Part shown: positions 54,513-64,000 of the stretch, in pieces
Position numbering within the stretch: position 1 is the stretch's first letter
Layout: every line of letters starts with the position of its first letter
Assembly: GCF_000739065.1 (NCBI RefSeq)
Contig: NZ_CP009149.1
Coordinates: 1,497,311 to 1,561,310 of the forward strand
Length of the DNA stretch: 64,000 nt
Origin: Methanocaldococcus bathoardescens
GTDB lineage: Archaea > AGJL01 > Methanococci > Methanococcales > Methanocaldococcaceae
Reading direction: 5' to 3'
Position numbers and translations under genes: made by a program
The notes under the pieces: model-generated
The model's database searches: none
What the model was told of the DNA's origin: nothing
The model's input: the letters and a program-made list of their open reading frames with translations, nothing else

Positions 54513-55712
54513 ATGGCGATAAACATAGAGACGTTATTAAATTTGGAAACATTGTATTCAACATTAATGACATATTTTGACAATCCTCTCACTTTACTCA
54601 TTGTTATAGCAACTGTCATCATTGTTCTTATTGTGATTGTATGGATTACAAAGATGGTTATTGATTTAGCTCCTTATGCTTATGTCAATGCAAGAATAAG
54701 AAGTAGGGAAGCAAGATTACTTGATGATGCTAAGTTGAATGAATTGATAGAATCTGGTAGCTTAGAGGAATTGGTTGGACTATTAGAAGATACTGATTAT
54801 GGGCAGTATGTTGTAGAGGTTATGAATGAATTAAAAGACCCTGTTGCTGTTGAAAAGGCATTAGATATGTATTTAGCTGACTTGTATGCTTTAATATATA
54901 GAATATCCCCAGACAACGCAAAGAAAGTTTTAAAAGTATTTGCTAAGAAATTTGACATCAAAAATATAAAAACATTGATTAGAGCTAAGTTTGTTGGATT
55001 AAATGCTGAAGAAACATACAGCTTATTAATCCCGTTAGGAAACATACCAGTTGAAAAATTAAAAGAATTATCTGAAGTCAAAACAGTAGAAGAGGTTATT
55101 AGAGGTTTAGACGGCACAGAATACTTTAAGGTATTGCAGGAAGAGTTATCAAATTATGAGCAAACATCTAACATAATAGGGTTTGAATTGGCATTAGATA
55201 AGTATTACTTGGAAAGTTTAAGAAAGACAATAATGACTGAGGGTAAAGAGGAGGACATCTTTAGAGAGTTTGTAGGAACATTAATTGATGTAGAAAACTT
55301 AAAAGTTATATTAAAAGGTAAAGCTGATGGTTTGTCAGCAGATGAACTCAGCAGATATGTATCTTTAACTGGCTATGAATTAGCTTCATGGAAGTTGAAG
55401 GATTTAATGAGTGCTGGTGGAATAGAGGGAGTTTTAAGTGGTTTGGAAGGGACAAGTTATGCTGAAGTTCTATCTGAAGCAATGGAAGAATTTGAAAAAA
55501 CAAAATCCATATATGCCTTTGAAAAGGCATTAGATAAATTCGTATTAGAAAAGGGTAAGAAGTTATCAACAAGAAAACCATTTGGTGTTGGACCAATTAT
55601 TGGTTTAATTGTTAGCAAAGAGCTTGAAGTTAAAAATCTTAAGGTAATAATTAAAGGTAAAATAGAAAACTTAAAGCCAGAAGAAATCAGAAGCTTGCTC
55701 ATATCTTTATAG
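54513..55712 (+). CDS. atpC: A-type ATP synthase subunit C with N-terminal membrane helix
   Basis: The 399-residue protein is subunit C (V-type subunit d), the socket between rotor shaft and proteolipid ring. NARIRSREARLLDDAKLNELI and the helical triple-repeat layout (LRKTIMTEGKEEDIFREF, KNLKVIIKGKIENLKPEE) are typical. It is about 45 residues longer than most because the N-terminus carries a hydrophobic segment (LTLLIVIATVIIVLIVIVWI) that looks like a membrane anchor. GGTGATG precedes the ATG. Confidence 0.92.
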   Translation: MAINIETLLNLETLYSTLMTYFDNPLTLLIVIATVIIVLIVIVWITKMVIDLAPYAYVNARIRSREARLLDDAKLNELIESGSLEELVGLLEDTDYGQYVVEVMNELKDPVAVEKALDMYLADLYALIYRISPDNAKKVLKVFAKKFDIKNIKTLIRAKFVGLNAEETYSLLIPLGNIPVEKLKELSEVKTVEEVIRGLDGTEYFKVLQEELSNYEQTSNIIGFELALDKYYLESLRKTIMTEGKEEDIFREFVGTLIDVENLKVILKGKADGLSADELSRYVSLTGYELASWKLKDLMSAGGIEGVLSGLEGTSYAEVLSEAMEEFEKTKSIYAFEKALDKFVLEKGKKLSTRKPFGVGPIIGLIVSKELEVKNLKVIIKGKIENLKPEEIRSLLISL

Positions 55713-55721
55713 GTGAGGTAA

Positions 55722-56018
55722 ATGAAAGTTGGTGTTGTTGGCGATAGAGAAACAGCCATTGGTTTTAGATTGGCTGGTTTAACTGATGTTTATGAAGTTA
55801 AGAATGATGAAGAGGCAGTTAAAGCTATTAATGAACTTGCAAACAATGAAAATATTGCCTTTATAATTATCACAGAAAGAATAGCTGAAAGTATAAAAGA
55901 TAAGATAAAAAATATAGATAAGGTTATTGTTGAAATCCCAGATAAGCATGGTAAGCTCGATAGAATAGACCCAGTTAAAGAGTTAATAAGAAAAGCAATT
56001 GGAGTTTCAATGAAATAA
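55722..56018 (+). CDS. atpF: A-type ATP synthase subunit F
   Basis: A 98-residue Rossmann-like central-shaft subunit: VGVVGDRETAIGFRLAGLTDVYEV, FIIITERIAESI and VIVEIPDKHGKLDR are conserved. GGTGAG precedes the ATG. Seven bases separate it from atpC; subunits A and B follow. Confidence 0.93.
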   Translation: MKVGVVGDRETAIGFRLAGLTDVYEVKNDEEAVKAINELANNENIAFIIITERIAESIKDKIKNIDKVIVEIPDKHGKLDRIDPVKELIRKAIGVSMK

Positions 56019-56102
56019 TTCTATAATTAATTTAATAACCTATAAATAACACTTTAAATCTATTTGGATAAAAACAAATAATCATAAAGTGAGGTAGAGA
56101 AT

Positions 56103-57866
56103 ATGCCAGTTGTTGGTAAGATTATCAAGATTGCAGGACCTGTCGTCGTTGCAGAAGGAATGAAAGGAGCTCAGATGTATGAGGTCGTTAAGGTAGGAGA
56201 AGAAAAATTAACTGGAGAAATTATTCAGTTGCAAGATGATAGAGCAGTTATTCAGGTTTATGAGGAGACATCAGGGGTTAAGCCAGGAGAACCAGTTGTT
56301 GGGACTGGAGCACCATTATCAGTTGAGTTAGGGCCTGGAATGTTAAGAGCTATGTATGATGGTATTCAAAGACCATTAACAGCAATTGAAGAGAAAACAG
56401 GTTCAATCTTTATCCCAAGAGGAGTTGATGTCCCTGCATTACCAAGAGATATAAAATGGGGATTCAAACCAACTGTAAATGAAGGAGATTATGTTGAAGA
56501 AGGAGATATAATTGGAACTGTTGATGAAACACCTTCAATAGTTCACAAAATCTTAGTTCCTGTTGGAGTTAAAGGAAAAATTGTTGAAATAAAAGAAGGT
56601 AAATTTACAGTTGAGGAAACAGTTGCAGTTGTTGAATTAGAGAATGGAGAAAGAAAAGAGTTGACAATGATGCAAAAGTGGCCTGTAAGAAAAGGAAGAC
56701 CATACAAAGAGAAGTTACCACCAAAAATCCCAATGATTACAGGGCAGAGAGTAGAGGATACTTTCTTCACATTAGCTAAGGGAGGAACAGCAGCAATTCC
56801 AGGTCCATTCGGTTCTGGAAAAACAGTTACTCAGCACCAGTTGGCAAAGTGGTCAGATGCTGACGTTGTCGTTTACATTGGATGTGGAGAAAGAGGAAAC
56901 GAGATGACAGAGGTTACTGAAGAGTTCCCACACTTAGAGGACATTAAGACCGGAAACAAATTGATGGATAGAACTGTATTAATTGCAAACACATCAAACA
57001 TGCCTGTCGCTGCAAGGGAAGCATCTGTCTATACAGGAATTACAATTGCAGAGTACTTCAGAGATATGGGTTACGGGGTTTTATTAACAGCAGATTCAAC
57101 ATCAAGATGGGCAGAGGCAATGAGAGAAATTTCAGGTAGATTAGAGGAGATGCCAGGGGAAGAAGGATATCCAGCATACTTAGCTTCAAGATTAGCTCAG
57201 TTCTATGAAAGGGCTGGAAGAGTTATCTGTTTAGGGAAAGATAACAGAGAAGGATTCGTTTCAATTGTCGGAGCAGTTTCACCACCAGGAGGGGACTTCT
57301 CAGAACCAGTTACATCAAACACACTAAGAATTGTTAAGGTATTCTGGGCATTAGATGCAAACTTAGCAAGAAGAAGACACTTCCCAGCTATCAACTGGTT
57401 GCAGAGTTATTCATTGTATATTGATGATGTTACAGAGTGGTGGAACACAAACACAGGTCCAGACTGGAGGCAGTTAAGAGATGAAGCAATGGGATTGTTG
57501 CAGAAAGAAGCAGAGTTACAAGAGATTGTTCAGTTAGTTGGGCCAGATGCATTGCCAGATAAAGAAAGAGTTATCTTAGAAGTTGCAAGAATGCTCAGAG
57601 AGGATTTCTTACAGCAAGATGCATTCGATGAAGTAGACACTTACTGTCCACCAATGAAACAATACTTAATGTTAAAGATAATTATGACATTCTACCAAGA
57701 GGCATTGAAAGCAGTTGAAAGAGGAGTCGAACCAGCTAAGATTTTAAAGGTTTCAGTCAAACAAGATATTGCAAGAATGAAATATATCCCACACGATGAG
57801 TTCATAAATGTTAAATCAAAAGAGATAATGGAGAAAGTTAAGAATGAATTAGGTTCATTAAACTAA
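56103..57866 (+). CDS. atpA: A-type ATP synthase catalytic subunit A
   Basis: The 587-residue catalytic subunit hydrolyses or makes [23 protein letters not shown] opens the beta-barrel domain; the non-homologous region (about 110-190) typical of A-type/V-type A subunits follows; Walker A is [24 protein letters not shown] carries the arginine-rich nucleotide block; [19 protein letters not shown] and the C-terminal [19 protein letters not shown] complete it. GAGGTAG precedes the ATG. No intein is seen in this gene. Confidence 0.97.
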   Translation: MPVVGKIIKIAGPVVVAEGMKGAQMYEVVKVGEEKLTGEIIQLQDDRAVIQVYEETSGVKPGEPVVGTGAPLSVELGPGMLRAMYDGIQRPLTAIEEKTGSIFIPRGVDVPALPRDIKWGFKPTVNEGDYVEEGDIIGTVDETPSIVHKILVPVGVKGKIVEIKEGKFTVEETVAVVELENGERKELTMMQKWPVRKGRPYKEKLPPKIPMITGQRVEDTFFTLAKGGTAAIPGPFGSGKTVTQHQLAKWSDADVVVYIGCGERGNEMTEVTEEFPHLEDIKTGNKLMDRTVLIANTSNMPVAAREASVYTGITIAEYFRDMGYGVLLTADSTSRWAEAMREISGRLEEMPGEEGYPAYLASRLAQFYERAGRVICLGKDNREGFVSIVGAVSPPGGDFSEPVTSNTLRIVKVFWALDANLARRRHFPAINWLQSYSLYIDDVTEWWNTNTGPDWRQLRDEAMGLLQKEAELQEIVQLVGPDALPDKERVILEVARMLREDFLQQDAFDEVDTYCPPMKQYLMLKIIMTFYQEALKAVERGVEPAKILKVSVKQDIARMKYIPHDEFINVKSKEIMEKVKNELGSLN

Positions 57867-57926
57867 ATTAACTAAAAACTTAATTCTTTCTTATCATTAC
57901 AAACTTTTTATTGAGAGGTGATGAAA

Positions 57927-59324
57927 GTGGCAGCAACTACATCAGCAATAGAATACTCATCAGTTAAGAGTATTGCAGGGCCATTATTAATTGTTGAAGG
58001 TGTTGAAGGAGCAGCTTATGGAGAGATTGTTGAAGTTATCTGCCCAGATGGAGAGAAGAGAATGGGGCAAGTTTTAGAGGCAAGAGAGGGTTTAGCTGTT
58101 GTTCAGGTATTTGAGGGGACAACAGGATTAAGCACAAACCAAACAAAAGTAAGATTTACAGGAAAGACAGCTAAGATTGGAGTTTCAATGGAAATGTTAG
58201 GGAGAATCTTTAACGGTAGAGGAAAACCAATTGATGGAGGACCAGAAATAGTTCCTGAGAAAGAGTTAGATATTAATGGTTATCCATTGAACCCTGTTTC
58301 AAGAAAGGTTCCAAGTGATTTCATCCAAACAGGTATTTCAACAATTGATGGAATGAACACATTAGTTAGAGGGCAGAAATTACCAATATTCTCAGGTTCT
58401 GGTTTGCCACACAACCAATTAGCTGCTCAGATTGCAAGACAGGCAAAAGTTAGAGGAGAAGGAGAGAAGTTCGCGGTCGTTTTCGCAGCAATGGGTATTA
58501 CATCAGAAGAGGCAAACTTCTTCATGGAAGAGTTTAGAAAGACAGGAGCTTTAGAGAGAGCTGTTGTCTTTATAAACTTAGCAAATGACCCTGCAATTGA
58601 GAGAATCTTAACACCAAGAATTGCTTTAACTGTTGCTGAATACTTAGCTTATGAGAAAGATATGCACGTTCTCGTTATCTTAACAGATATGACAAACTAC
58701 TGTGAAGCATTGAGGGAAATTTCAGCAGCAAGAAACGAGGTTCCAGGAAGGAGAGGTTACCCAGGTTACATGTATACTGACTTAGCTACAATATATGAAA
58801 GAGCTGGTAGAGTTAAAGGTAGAAAAGGAACAATAACTCAAATTCCAATCTTAACAATGCCAGATGACGATATAACCCACCCAATTCCTGACTTAACTGG
58901 TTATATTACAGAGGGGCAGATTGTCTTATCAAGAGAGTTGCACAGAAAAGGTATCTATCCACCAGTTGATGTCCTTCCATCATTATCAAGATTAGCTGGA
59001 AACGGGCAAGGAGAAGGAAAAACAAGAGAAGACCACAAGAAAGTTATTAACCAGGCTTATGCTGCCTATGCAGAAGGTAGAAGTTTAAGAGATTTAGTTG
59101 CTGTCGTTGGGGAGGAGGCATTAACAGATAGAGATAGGGCATACTTAAGATTTGCAGATGAGTTTGAAGATAAGTTTGTTAGACAAGGAAAAGATGAGGA
59201 CAGAAGTATAGAAGAAACTCTCGACTTGTTGTGGGAGTTGTTAGCTATATTACCAGAAGAAGAATTGAAGAGAATTGATAGAGAATTAATTGAGAAATAC
59301 CATCCAAAATACAGAAAAAAATAA
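57927..59324 (+). CDS. atpB: A-type ATP synthase regulatory subunit B
   Basis: The 465-residue non-catalytic subunit alternates with subunit A in the hexamer. [22 protein letters not shown] at the start, a degenerate P-loop [58 protein letters not shown] and SRLAGNGQG follow the family. GAGAGGTGAT fits a GTG start at 57927 (first residues AATTSA); ATG 57921 is also possible. Last gene of the operon; subunit D is not in the window. Confidence 0.95.
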   Translation: MAATTSAIEYSSVKSIAGPLLIVEGVEGAAYGEIVEVICPDGEKRMGQVLEAREGLAVVQVFEGTTGLSTNQTKVRFTGKTAKIGVSMEMLGRIFNGRGKPIDGGPEIVPEKELDINGYPLNPVSRKVPSDFIQTGISTIDGMNTLVRGQKLPIFSGSGLPHNQLAAQIARQAKVRGEGEKFAVVFAAMGITSEEANFFMEEFRKTGALERAVVFINLANDPAIERILTPRIALTVAEYLAYEKDMHVLVILTDMTNYCEALREISAARNEVPGRRGYPGYMYTDLATIYERAGRVKGRKGTITQIPILTMPDDDITHPIPDLTGYITEGQIVLSRELHRKGIYPPVDVLPSLSRLAGNGQGEGKTREDHKKVINQAYAAYAEGRSLRDLVAVVGEEALTDRDRAYLRFADEFEDKFVRQGKDEDRSIEETLDLLWELLAILPEEELKRIDRELIEKYHPKYRKK

Positions 59325-59429
59325 ATTCTAAATTTTAATTTTTAAACTTTTTAAGATTTTTAATGACATTAAATTTTATTTTTATTTTTTATATTGTATT
59401 TATATATTGCAATACTTAAGTGTGAGAGT

Positions 59430-59879
59430 ATGGGAAAATGTAGGCATAACGGTGAAGTAAGTATTTTTGGTGTAAGACCTGCGAGCTTTCCTTATTTTCC
59501 ATTTCATTTAAAAGACAAAATTGGAGGTTTTGTGATATTGGATGAGCTGTGGTTAAGAAGATGGTGTGAGATTATAGAGTATCCTATGAGGATTCCTACC
59601 TTATATGTGCCTATAAAGGATTATGGTATTCCTACTGTTGAGGATATGGATTTGATTGTTGATTTTATAAAATATCATACTTCTAAGGATAGAGAGGTTG
59701 TTGTTTCGTGCATTGGTGGGCATGGAAGGACTGGAACTGTCTTAGCTGTTTGGGCTGAATTGAATGGGATTGAAAACCCAATAGAGTACGTTAGAGAGTG
59801 TTATTGTGGGTGTGCAGTTGAGACAGAAGAGCAGGAGGAGTTTGTGAGGGAGTATTTGAGGATGAGGAAGAGGATATAA
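59430..59879 (+). CDS. Dual-specificity phosphatase-like protein
   Basis: A 149-residue protein with a cysteine-based phosphatase P-loop: VVSCIGGHGRTGTVLAVW holds the CxxxxxR signature, and the upstream DYGIPTVEDMDLIVDFI would supply the general acid aspartate. It belongs to the tyrosine or dual-specificity phosphatase superfamily; substrate unknown. The ATG at 59430 follows GTGTGAGAG; a frame extends 12 codons upstream without a ribosome binding site. A beta-propeller gene fragment follows. Confidence 0.75.
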   Translation: MGKCRHNGEVSIFGVRPASFPYFPFHLKDKIGGFVILDELWLRRWCEIIEYPMRIPTLYVPIKDYGIPTVEDMDLIVDFIKYHTSKDREVVVSCIGGHGRTGTVLAVWAELNGIENPIEYVRECYCGCAVETEEQEEFVREYLRMRKRI

Positions 59880-59948
59880 CTATTCTAAAATTTTTTATAA
59901 TTTTTATATTAAGGTTTTATAATTGAAAATAATAAAGTGGGGAAGAAA

Positions 59949-60219
59949 ATGAGTAAGTTAGATGTTAAAAAAAGAAATGAACTAATGGGAATTTAAAGCC
60001 CCTATATTCACAGAATACGAGGTAAGAAAAATATTAGTGAAGGATAATACTGTAATAGTAGGATGCAAGAACAATTTGGCTTATGCTTTAAATTTAAAAA
60101 CAGGAAGAGACAGTGTATATTCAATAACTACAAAAGATGACATTGTGATAGTGGGATGTAGTTATGATGAAGATGTAGGTTATGCGGATGTTAAAATAAA
60201 GTTTATGCTTTTAACTTAA
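59949..60219 (+). pseudogene. Frameshifted remnant of a beta-propeller-type gene
   Basis: GTGGGGAAG precedes an ATG (59949) that encodes MSKLDVKKRNELMGI and stops at 59994. Shifted by one base, the reading continues as WEFKAPIFTEYEVRKILVKD and TVIVGCKNNLAYALNLKTG, ending with TAA at 60219. Two copies of the TVIVGC/DIVIVGCSYD pattern resemble blades of WD40/PQQ-like propellers. Too short and frameshifted for a full protein, so it is a decayed copy or a fragment; the original function is unknown. Confidence 0.55.
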
Positions 60220-60283
60220 ATAAGATAATTTAAAACTAATGTTTCCTTAATAAACATAAAATGACTGCTATCTTTTTCTCTCT

Positions 60284-60658
60284 TTAGCCTTCATACTCAA
60301 CAGTTGCATTTTTTATATTAAACTCTTTTCCTCCAGATAGCTTTAACCTTATACTTTTACAATTTGGACAGTAGATTTCAAATTCATCTATTATCTCTGC
60401 TTCTCCTTCATATCCACAATCTAAACATTTGCATTTTGGTTTTATAAATTCAACATTAATTTTAGCATTCTCGCAGATAGTCCCTTCTGCAATAACTTCA
60501 AATGCAAATTTCAATTGCTCAACATTGATAAATGTTAGTTCTCCAACTTCTAAGTTAATTTCACTAACTTTCTTTATCTTTTTTCCTTTTTCTTCCTCTT
60601 TTTTTACGCTATTAAGTATTGCTTCAAGTATAGCTGTGGCATAGGACAATTCATGCAT
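60284..60658 (-). CDS. hypA: Hydrogenase nickel insertion protein HypA
   Basis: A 124-residue protein that delivers nickel to NiFe hydrogenases such as FrhA. MHELSYATAILEAI carries the N-terminal nickel-binding histidine, and the zinc site is CKCLDCGYEGEAE...YCPNCKS. GTGAT precedes the ATG. It overlaps the ribosome binding site region of the exosome-associated gene upstream, suggesting one operon. Confidence 0.93.
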   Translation of the reverse strand: MHELSYATAILEAILNSVKKEEEKGKKIKKVSEINLEVGELTFINVEQLKFAFEVIAEGTICENAKINVEFIKPKCKCLDCGYEGEAEIIDEFEIYCPNCKSIRLKLSGGKEFNIKNATVEYEG

Positions 60659-60663
60659 GGTTA

Positions 60664-61125
60664 TCACTTATCTTCATTCAATTCAAGAGCTTCAGCAACA
60701 ATTTCTTTAACTTTTTCCTCCTTATTTTTTGGAGCAAATATTTTGAAGTTGAAAACAGTCCTTATAACATCATCCCCATCTATAACTCTACACTCTCCTA
60801 AATAAGCTCTCTGCTTATCAAACCTAACATAAAATTTGTTATCCTCAACTCTTAAGTGTAAATCTTTTTTTAACTTATTTAAATTTCTCTCATCAGATTT
60901 TATCAAATCCATAATATGTTTGAATATCTTCTTAGCTTCCTTTCCTTCAACACCTACATTGATAATTTTTATTGGGTTTCCAAAGTATCCCTGTGTTTCA
61001 ACAACTTCTAAATTTATTTTCTCCTCATCAACATCCTCTGGAATAAAAAACTCTATAGCCTCTAAAACCTTATCCTCATCCTCTGTAGCATGCACTATTG
61101 CACTAATTTTTATAGAATTTAGCAT
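60664..61125 (-). CDS. Exosome-associated RNA-binding protein, COG1325/PF01877
   Basis: A 153-residue protein of the archaeal RNA-binding family predicted as an exosome partner. SIKISAIVHATEDEDKVLEAIEFFIPEDV, VETQGYFGNPIKII and DKQRAYLGECRV are the conserved blocks. AGGTGTTACT precedes the ATG. It leads hypA and probably shares its transcript. The role is known only by family prediction. Confidence 0.85.
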   Translation of the reverse strand: MLNSIKISAIVHATEDEDKVLEAIEFFIPEDVDEEKINLEVVETQGYFGNPIKIINVGVEGKEAKKIFKHIMDLIKSDERNLNKLKKDLHLRVEDNKFYVRFDKQRAYLGECRVIDGDDVIRTVFNFKIFAPKNKEEKVKEIVAEALELNEDK

Positions 61126-61230
61126 AGTAACACCTTTTTTGAAATTAATAAATATCTCTCCAATAAAATGAAAACATTAAAGAAATAATTAATTAACAAT
61201 TAATATAAAAAAAGTTAAAACTATAAAAAT

Positions 61231-61494
61231 TTATTTAGCTAAAACAATCTCAATTGTTGAGACATTAACTTCTCTTCCATCTGGATTCTTCACTTTGTCT
61301 GTTCCTATCTCTATTTTTTTAACTTTTATGTCTTTTATAAATCTGTTTCTTATCATCTCTGCAACATCTACTGCTTTATTGATAGCTTTTCCTCTTGCTT
61401 TTATTATCACTTCATCATTGCTTGTTAGCTGTGTAAGAACTGCTACAACGTAGTTCATCACTGGCTTCTTCCCTATTAACACTACATTATCCAT
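61231..61494 (-). CDS. albA: Alba chromatin and RNA-binding protein
   Basis: An 87-residue Alba protein that coats archaeal DNA and binds RNA. VVLIGKKPVMNYVVAVLTQL, IKARGKAINKAVDVAEMIRNRF and VSTIEIVLAK are the family blocks; the lysine pair in GKKPVMNY is the DNA-contacting site that is acetylated in relatives. GGGAGC precedes the ATG. Confidence 0.94.
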   Translation of the reverse strand: MDNVVLIGKKPVMNYVVAVLTQLTSNDEVIIKARGKAINKAVDVAEMIRNRFIKDIKVKKIEIGTDKVKNPDGREVNVSTIEIVLAK

Positions 61495-61556
61495 GCTCCC
61501 AACCTTTCTGAGTTATCTGTTGTGGTATATTTTAGGAGCATATAGAATTAACTCCA

Positions 61557-62468
61557 TTACCTATTTATATTTTTCATCCAATTAACAACCCTCTTTATCC
61601 CCTCTTTCAAATCAACCTCTGGTTCCCAACCCAATGACTCTGCCTTTTTTATATCCAAATAAATTCTATAAACTTCTCCTTCTCTTGGTTTGTCATATAT
61701 TGCATTCCCTTTAAATCCAATTTCATTTTTTATTATATTAAATAATTTATTTACTGATGTTTCTTTTCCAGTGCCTATATTAACTGTCTCATTTTTCCAA
61801 TTTAATGCCATAATATTTGCTTTTGCAACATCTCCAACATAAACAAAATCTCTTGTTTGATTCCCATCTCCAAAAATAATTGGATTTTCATTTTTTAACA
61901 TCTTGTCTATAAATATACTAATAACCCCTGCCTCTCCTTTTGGGTCCTGCCTTTCTCCATAAACATTTGAGTATCTTAAAATTGCATATTCAATTCCATA
62001 TAAACGGTTGTATAACTTGATATATTCCTCCCCAACATATTTGCTTAGTCCATAAGGGGATAGAGGATTTATTGGATGATTTTCATCAACTGGAAGATAA
62101 TTCGGTTCTCCATACACTCCAACGGATGATGCAAATATTATTTTATTTATGTCATACTTTCTCATAAACTCCAAAATATTTGTAGTTCCTAAAACGTTGA
62201 TATCTCCATCATATATTGGATTTTCAACAGAGCTTCTAACGTTTATCTGAGCTGCTTGATGGATTACAACTTCAATATCTTTAAAATTAATTTTTTTATC
62301 TAAATCCTTATCTCTTATATCTGCATTTATAAACTCTGCCTTTGGATTTATGTTATTTTTATTTCCTGTTGTTAGATTATCTAAAATAATTACATCATAA
62401 TTGTTTTCAATTAGCTTATCTACAATATGGCTACCAATAAAACCTGCCCCTCCAGTAACTAATATCAT
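61557..62468 (-). CDS. galE: UDP-glucose 4-epimerase-like (extended SDR) GalE
   Basis: A 303-residue extended short-chain dehydrogenase. NAD binding is VTGGAGFIGSHIVDKL; the catalytic serine is in FASSVGVYGEPNYLP and YxxxK in YGLSKYVGEE; SNVYGERQDPKGEAG and FVYVGDVAKAN follow. It probably epimerises UDP-sugars for glycans. GGTGAA precedes the ATG. Confidence 0.9.
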   Translation of the reverse strand: MILVTGGAGFIGSHIVDKLIENNYDVIILDNLTTGNKNNINPKAEFINADIRDKDLDKKINFKDIEVVIHQAAQINVRSSVENPIYDGDINVLGTTNILEFMRKYDINKIIFASSVGVYGEPNYLPVDENHPINPLSPYGLSKYVGEEYIKLYNRLYGIEYAILRYSNVYGERQDPKGEAGVISIFIDKMLKNENPIIFGDGNQTRDFVYVGDVAKANIMALNWKNETVNIGTGKETSVNKLFNIIKNEIGFKGNAIYDKPREGEVYRIYLDIKKAESLGWEPEVDLKEGIKRVVNWMKNINR

Positions 62469-62503
62469 TTTTTCACCAAAAATTAATAAAAAATCATAAG
62501 GAA

Positions 62504-63601
62504 TTAGCTTAATGACTCAATTAACTTTCTTCCAGCTTCTTCCATTGATGTTTCATAAGGTATTCCATGCTCTTCCAATATTTTTCTTCCAATCTCTTCA
62601 TTAGTTCCCATCATTCTAACAGCAAATTTTATATTTGGATGTTCTTTTAAAACCTCAACAATTCCTTTTGCAACTTCATCACATCTTGTAATTCCTCCTA
62701 AAATATTAATAAATATTCCCTTAACATTTTTATTCTCTAAAACTTTTCTTAAAGCTAATTTTACTGTTTCAGTATCAGCCCCTCCTCCAATATCTAAGAA
62801 GCAAGCTGGTTTTCTGCCAAGGTTATTTATAACATCCATACTTGCTAATGTTAAACCTGCCCCATTACCTATAATAGCAACATCTCCATCTAACTCAACA
62901 TAGGCAAATGGCAATTTTTCTTTATTTTTGTATTCTTCAAATATCTCATAATTATGTCTAAATGCTGCATCGTCATCTAAATGGATAACAGCATCAGCAG
63001 CATAGGCATTTCCATCTTTAGTTATAACTAAAGGATTTATTTCAACCATTGTAGCATCTAACTCTTTAAAGATTTTATATAATTTATAAATAATGTCAGC
63101 AACTTTTCCAATCTCATTACTTGGCACTTTTGCCTCTTTAACTATCCACCTTGCTATATATGGAAGGAATGGTTTTTTAACATCTATATGATATTTTATA
63201 ATTTTCTCTGGCTCTTTTGATGCAACTTCTTCAATATCCACTCCTCCTTCAGTTGAGAAAATAATTAGTGGTTTTTTAGCATCTCTATCAATAATAATTG
63301 ATACATAATATTCCTTTTCTATTGGTAATTTCTCTTCAACTAAAATTTTTTCTACTTTTTCTCCTTTGATTTCTTTATTAAATAGTTCTTCTGCTTTCTT
63401 TATGAATTCTTCTTTATTTGATGCAAATAAAATTCCCCCTGCTTTTCCTCTTCCACCAACTAAAACCTGAGCTTTTAAAACAACATCTTTTTCAATCTCT
63501 ATTCTGTTTAAATCATCTTCCTTATACACTAAAAAACTTTCTGGGACAGGGATACCATACTTTTTAAATATATTTTTAGCCTCATATTCATGTAGTTTCA
63601 T
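62504..63601 (-). CDS. sucC: Succinyl-CoA ligase subunit beta SucC
   Basis: A 365-residue ATP-grasp protein. LHEYEAKNIFKKYGIPVP at the start, KAQVLVGGRGKAGGI, VEINPLVITKDG, and GNGAGLTLASMDVI with the C-terminal ligase half (LGGITRCDEVAKGI) are conserved. With SucD (not here) it makes succinyl-CoA in the incomplete TCA pathway. AGGTGAT precedes the ATG. Confidence 0.95.
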   Translation of the reverse strand: MKLHEYEAKNIFKKYGIPVPESFLVYKEDDLNRIEIEKDVVLKAQVLVGGRGKAGGILFASNKEEFIKKAEELFNKEIKGEKVEKILVEEKLPIEKEYYVSIIIDRDAKKPLIIFSTEGGVDIEEVASKEPEKIIKYHIDVKKPFLPYIARWIVKEAKVPSNEIGKVADIIYKLYKIFKELDATMVEINPLVITKDGNAYAADAVIHLDDDAAFRHNYEIFEEYKNKEKLPFAYVELDGDVAIIGNGAGLTLASMDVINNLGRKPACFLDIGGGADTETVKLALRKVLENKNVKGIFINILGGITRCDEVAKGIVEVLKEHPNIKFAVRMMGTNEEIGRKILEEHGIPYETSMEEAGRKLIESLS

Positions 63602-63680
63602 TCTATCACCTTAAATAATATAAATTCTCTTTAATGCTAATTTTTAATGTAAATAGTCATATAAAAAATTTGGTGGTATA

Positions 63681-64000
63681 ATGCAGATTCCTAAAACACA
63701 TCCAAGATACGAATCTTTAATGAAGAGAGAAAAGGTAATTGAGGCATTAGATAAAGGGATTTTAGCTAAAGCTGGATTAATAGCTCATGGTAGAGGTGAG
63801 ATGTTTGATTATTTAATTGGGGAAAAAACAACACCAATAGCATTAGAAGCAATAAAAGCTGCTGCTGCTATGTTAATTTTAGCTAAAAATCCAGTGATAA
63901 GTGTTAATGGAAATACAGTGGCTTTGGCAATAGATGAAGTTGTTGAATTAGCTAAGGAATTAAATGGAAAGATAGAGGTTAATTTATTTTATAGGACTAA
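63681..64000 (+). CDS. 4-phosphopantoate--beta-alanine ligase (partial)
   Basis: The first 106 residues of a gene cut by the window edge. [37 protein letters not shown] and [19 protein letters not shown] identify the archaeal phosphopantothenate synthetase (COG1701), which joins 4-phosphopantoate and beta-alanine in the archaeal CoA pathway. GGTGGTATA lies before the ATG. Confidence 0.92.
   Translation, partial: MQIPKTHPRYESLMKREKVIEALDKGILAKAGLIAHGRGEMFDYLIGEKTTPIALEAIKAAAAMLILAKNPVISVNGNTVALAIDEVVELAKELNGKIEVNLFYRT

Noticed and set aside
56103-57866. Possible intein in atpA, common in some archaea and yeasts
   Set aside because: The reading is continuous across the Walker A region and the length of 587 is normal.

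Overview
The window is chromosomal DNA of a hyperthermophilic methanogen of the genus Methanocaldococcus, close to but apparently not identical with M. jannaschii. Reasons: about 30% GC with GC-rich islands at RNA genes; GGTGA-type ribosome binding sites; archaeal genes (Rpo4/F, L21e, S27e, L44e, PCNA, GINS, Alba, Pus10); an F420-reducing hydrogenase whose large subunit reads through a UGA selenocysteine codon next to an archaeal SECIS hairpin; a triplicated AtpK proteolipid; and gene order matching, from memory, two M. jannaschii blocks (about MJ0021-MJ0047, then about MJ0250-MJ0209 in reverse). The junction between the two blocks is a small CRISPR array.

Layout. 1-6.5 kb: partial gene, cbiD, then a minus-strand group archease/rtcA/m5C methyltransferase, archaeosortase-like protein, thiL and a transglutaminase-like lipoprotein. 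6.5-12 kb: C/D sRNA, frhADGB with Sec and SECIS, and a fumarate-reductase-type flavoprotein. 12-15.4 kb: second C/D sRNA, double-HNH protein, sufDC, and a GC-rich repeat in the leader of S15. 15.4-24.6 kb: phosphoesterase, DUF655, Rpo4/F, L21e, Pus10, a PHP protein with an intein, isopentenyl phosphate kinase, a METTL16-like methyltransferase and a beta-CASP nuclease. 24.8-25.5 kb: CRISPR array and leader. 25.5-38.3 kb: S27e, L44e, GINS, PCNA, chorismate mutase, S17e, dapA, a GatC-like protein, eL41, small regulators, trpG, argS, tRNA-Ala with a duplicated 3' end, thiDN, trpD, enolase. 38.3-41.7 kb: a two-gene McrBC-like restriction module between housekeeping genes. 41.7-49.7 kb: TldD/PmbA, a membrane/coiled-coil protein with an ArsR-type regulator, glycyl-tRNA synthetase, an unexplained 673-aa membrane protein, a CitG-like protein and XTP pyrophosphatase. 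49.7-59.3 kb: probable H/ACA RNA, tRNA-Leu, a DUF531 protein and the A-type ATP synthase operon HIKECFAB (subunit D is not here). 59.4-64 kb: phosphatase, beta-propeller remnant, hypA, exosome-associated protein, Alba, galE, sucC and the start of phosphopantothenate synthetase.

The housekeeping genes cover hydrogen/F420 metabolism, ATP synthesis, FeS assembly (SufCD), thiamine, tryptophan, lysine and CoA synthesis, replication (PCNA, GINS) and RNA maturation. Beyond the genes, the most striking signals are (i) seven ~95-110 bp double-hairpin elements whose outer and inner stems differ between copies yet stay complementary, (ii) a second GC-rich repeat found in the S15 leader and behind tRNA-Ala, each time bracketed by a duplication of the host sequence, (iii) three snoRNA-like genes, (iv) an eL41 gene that seems to lack an ATG at its expected start, and (v) two accessory insertions (McrBC-like pair and the 673-aa membrane protein). 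MJ numbers and the comparison with M. jannaschii are from memory, not from an alignment.
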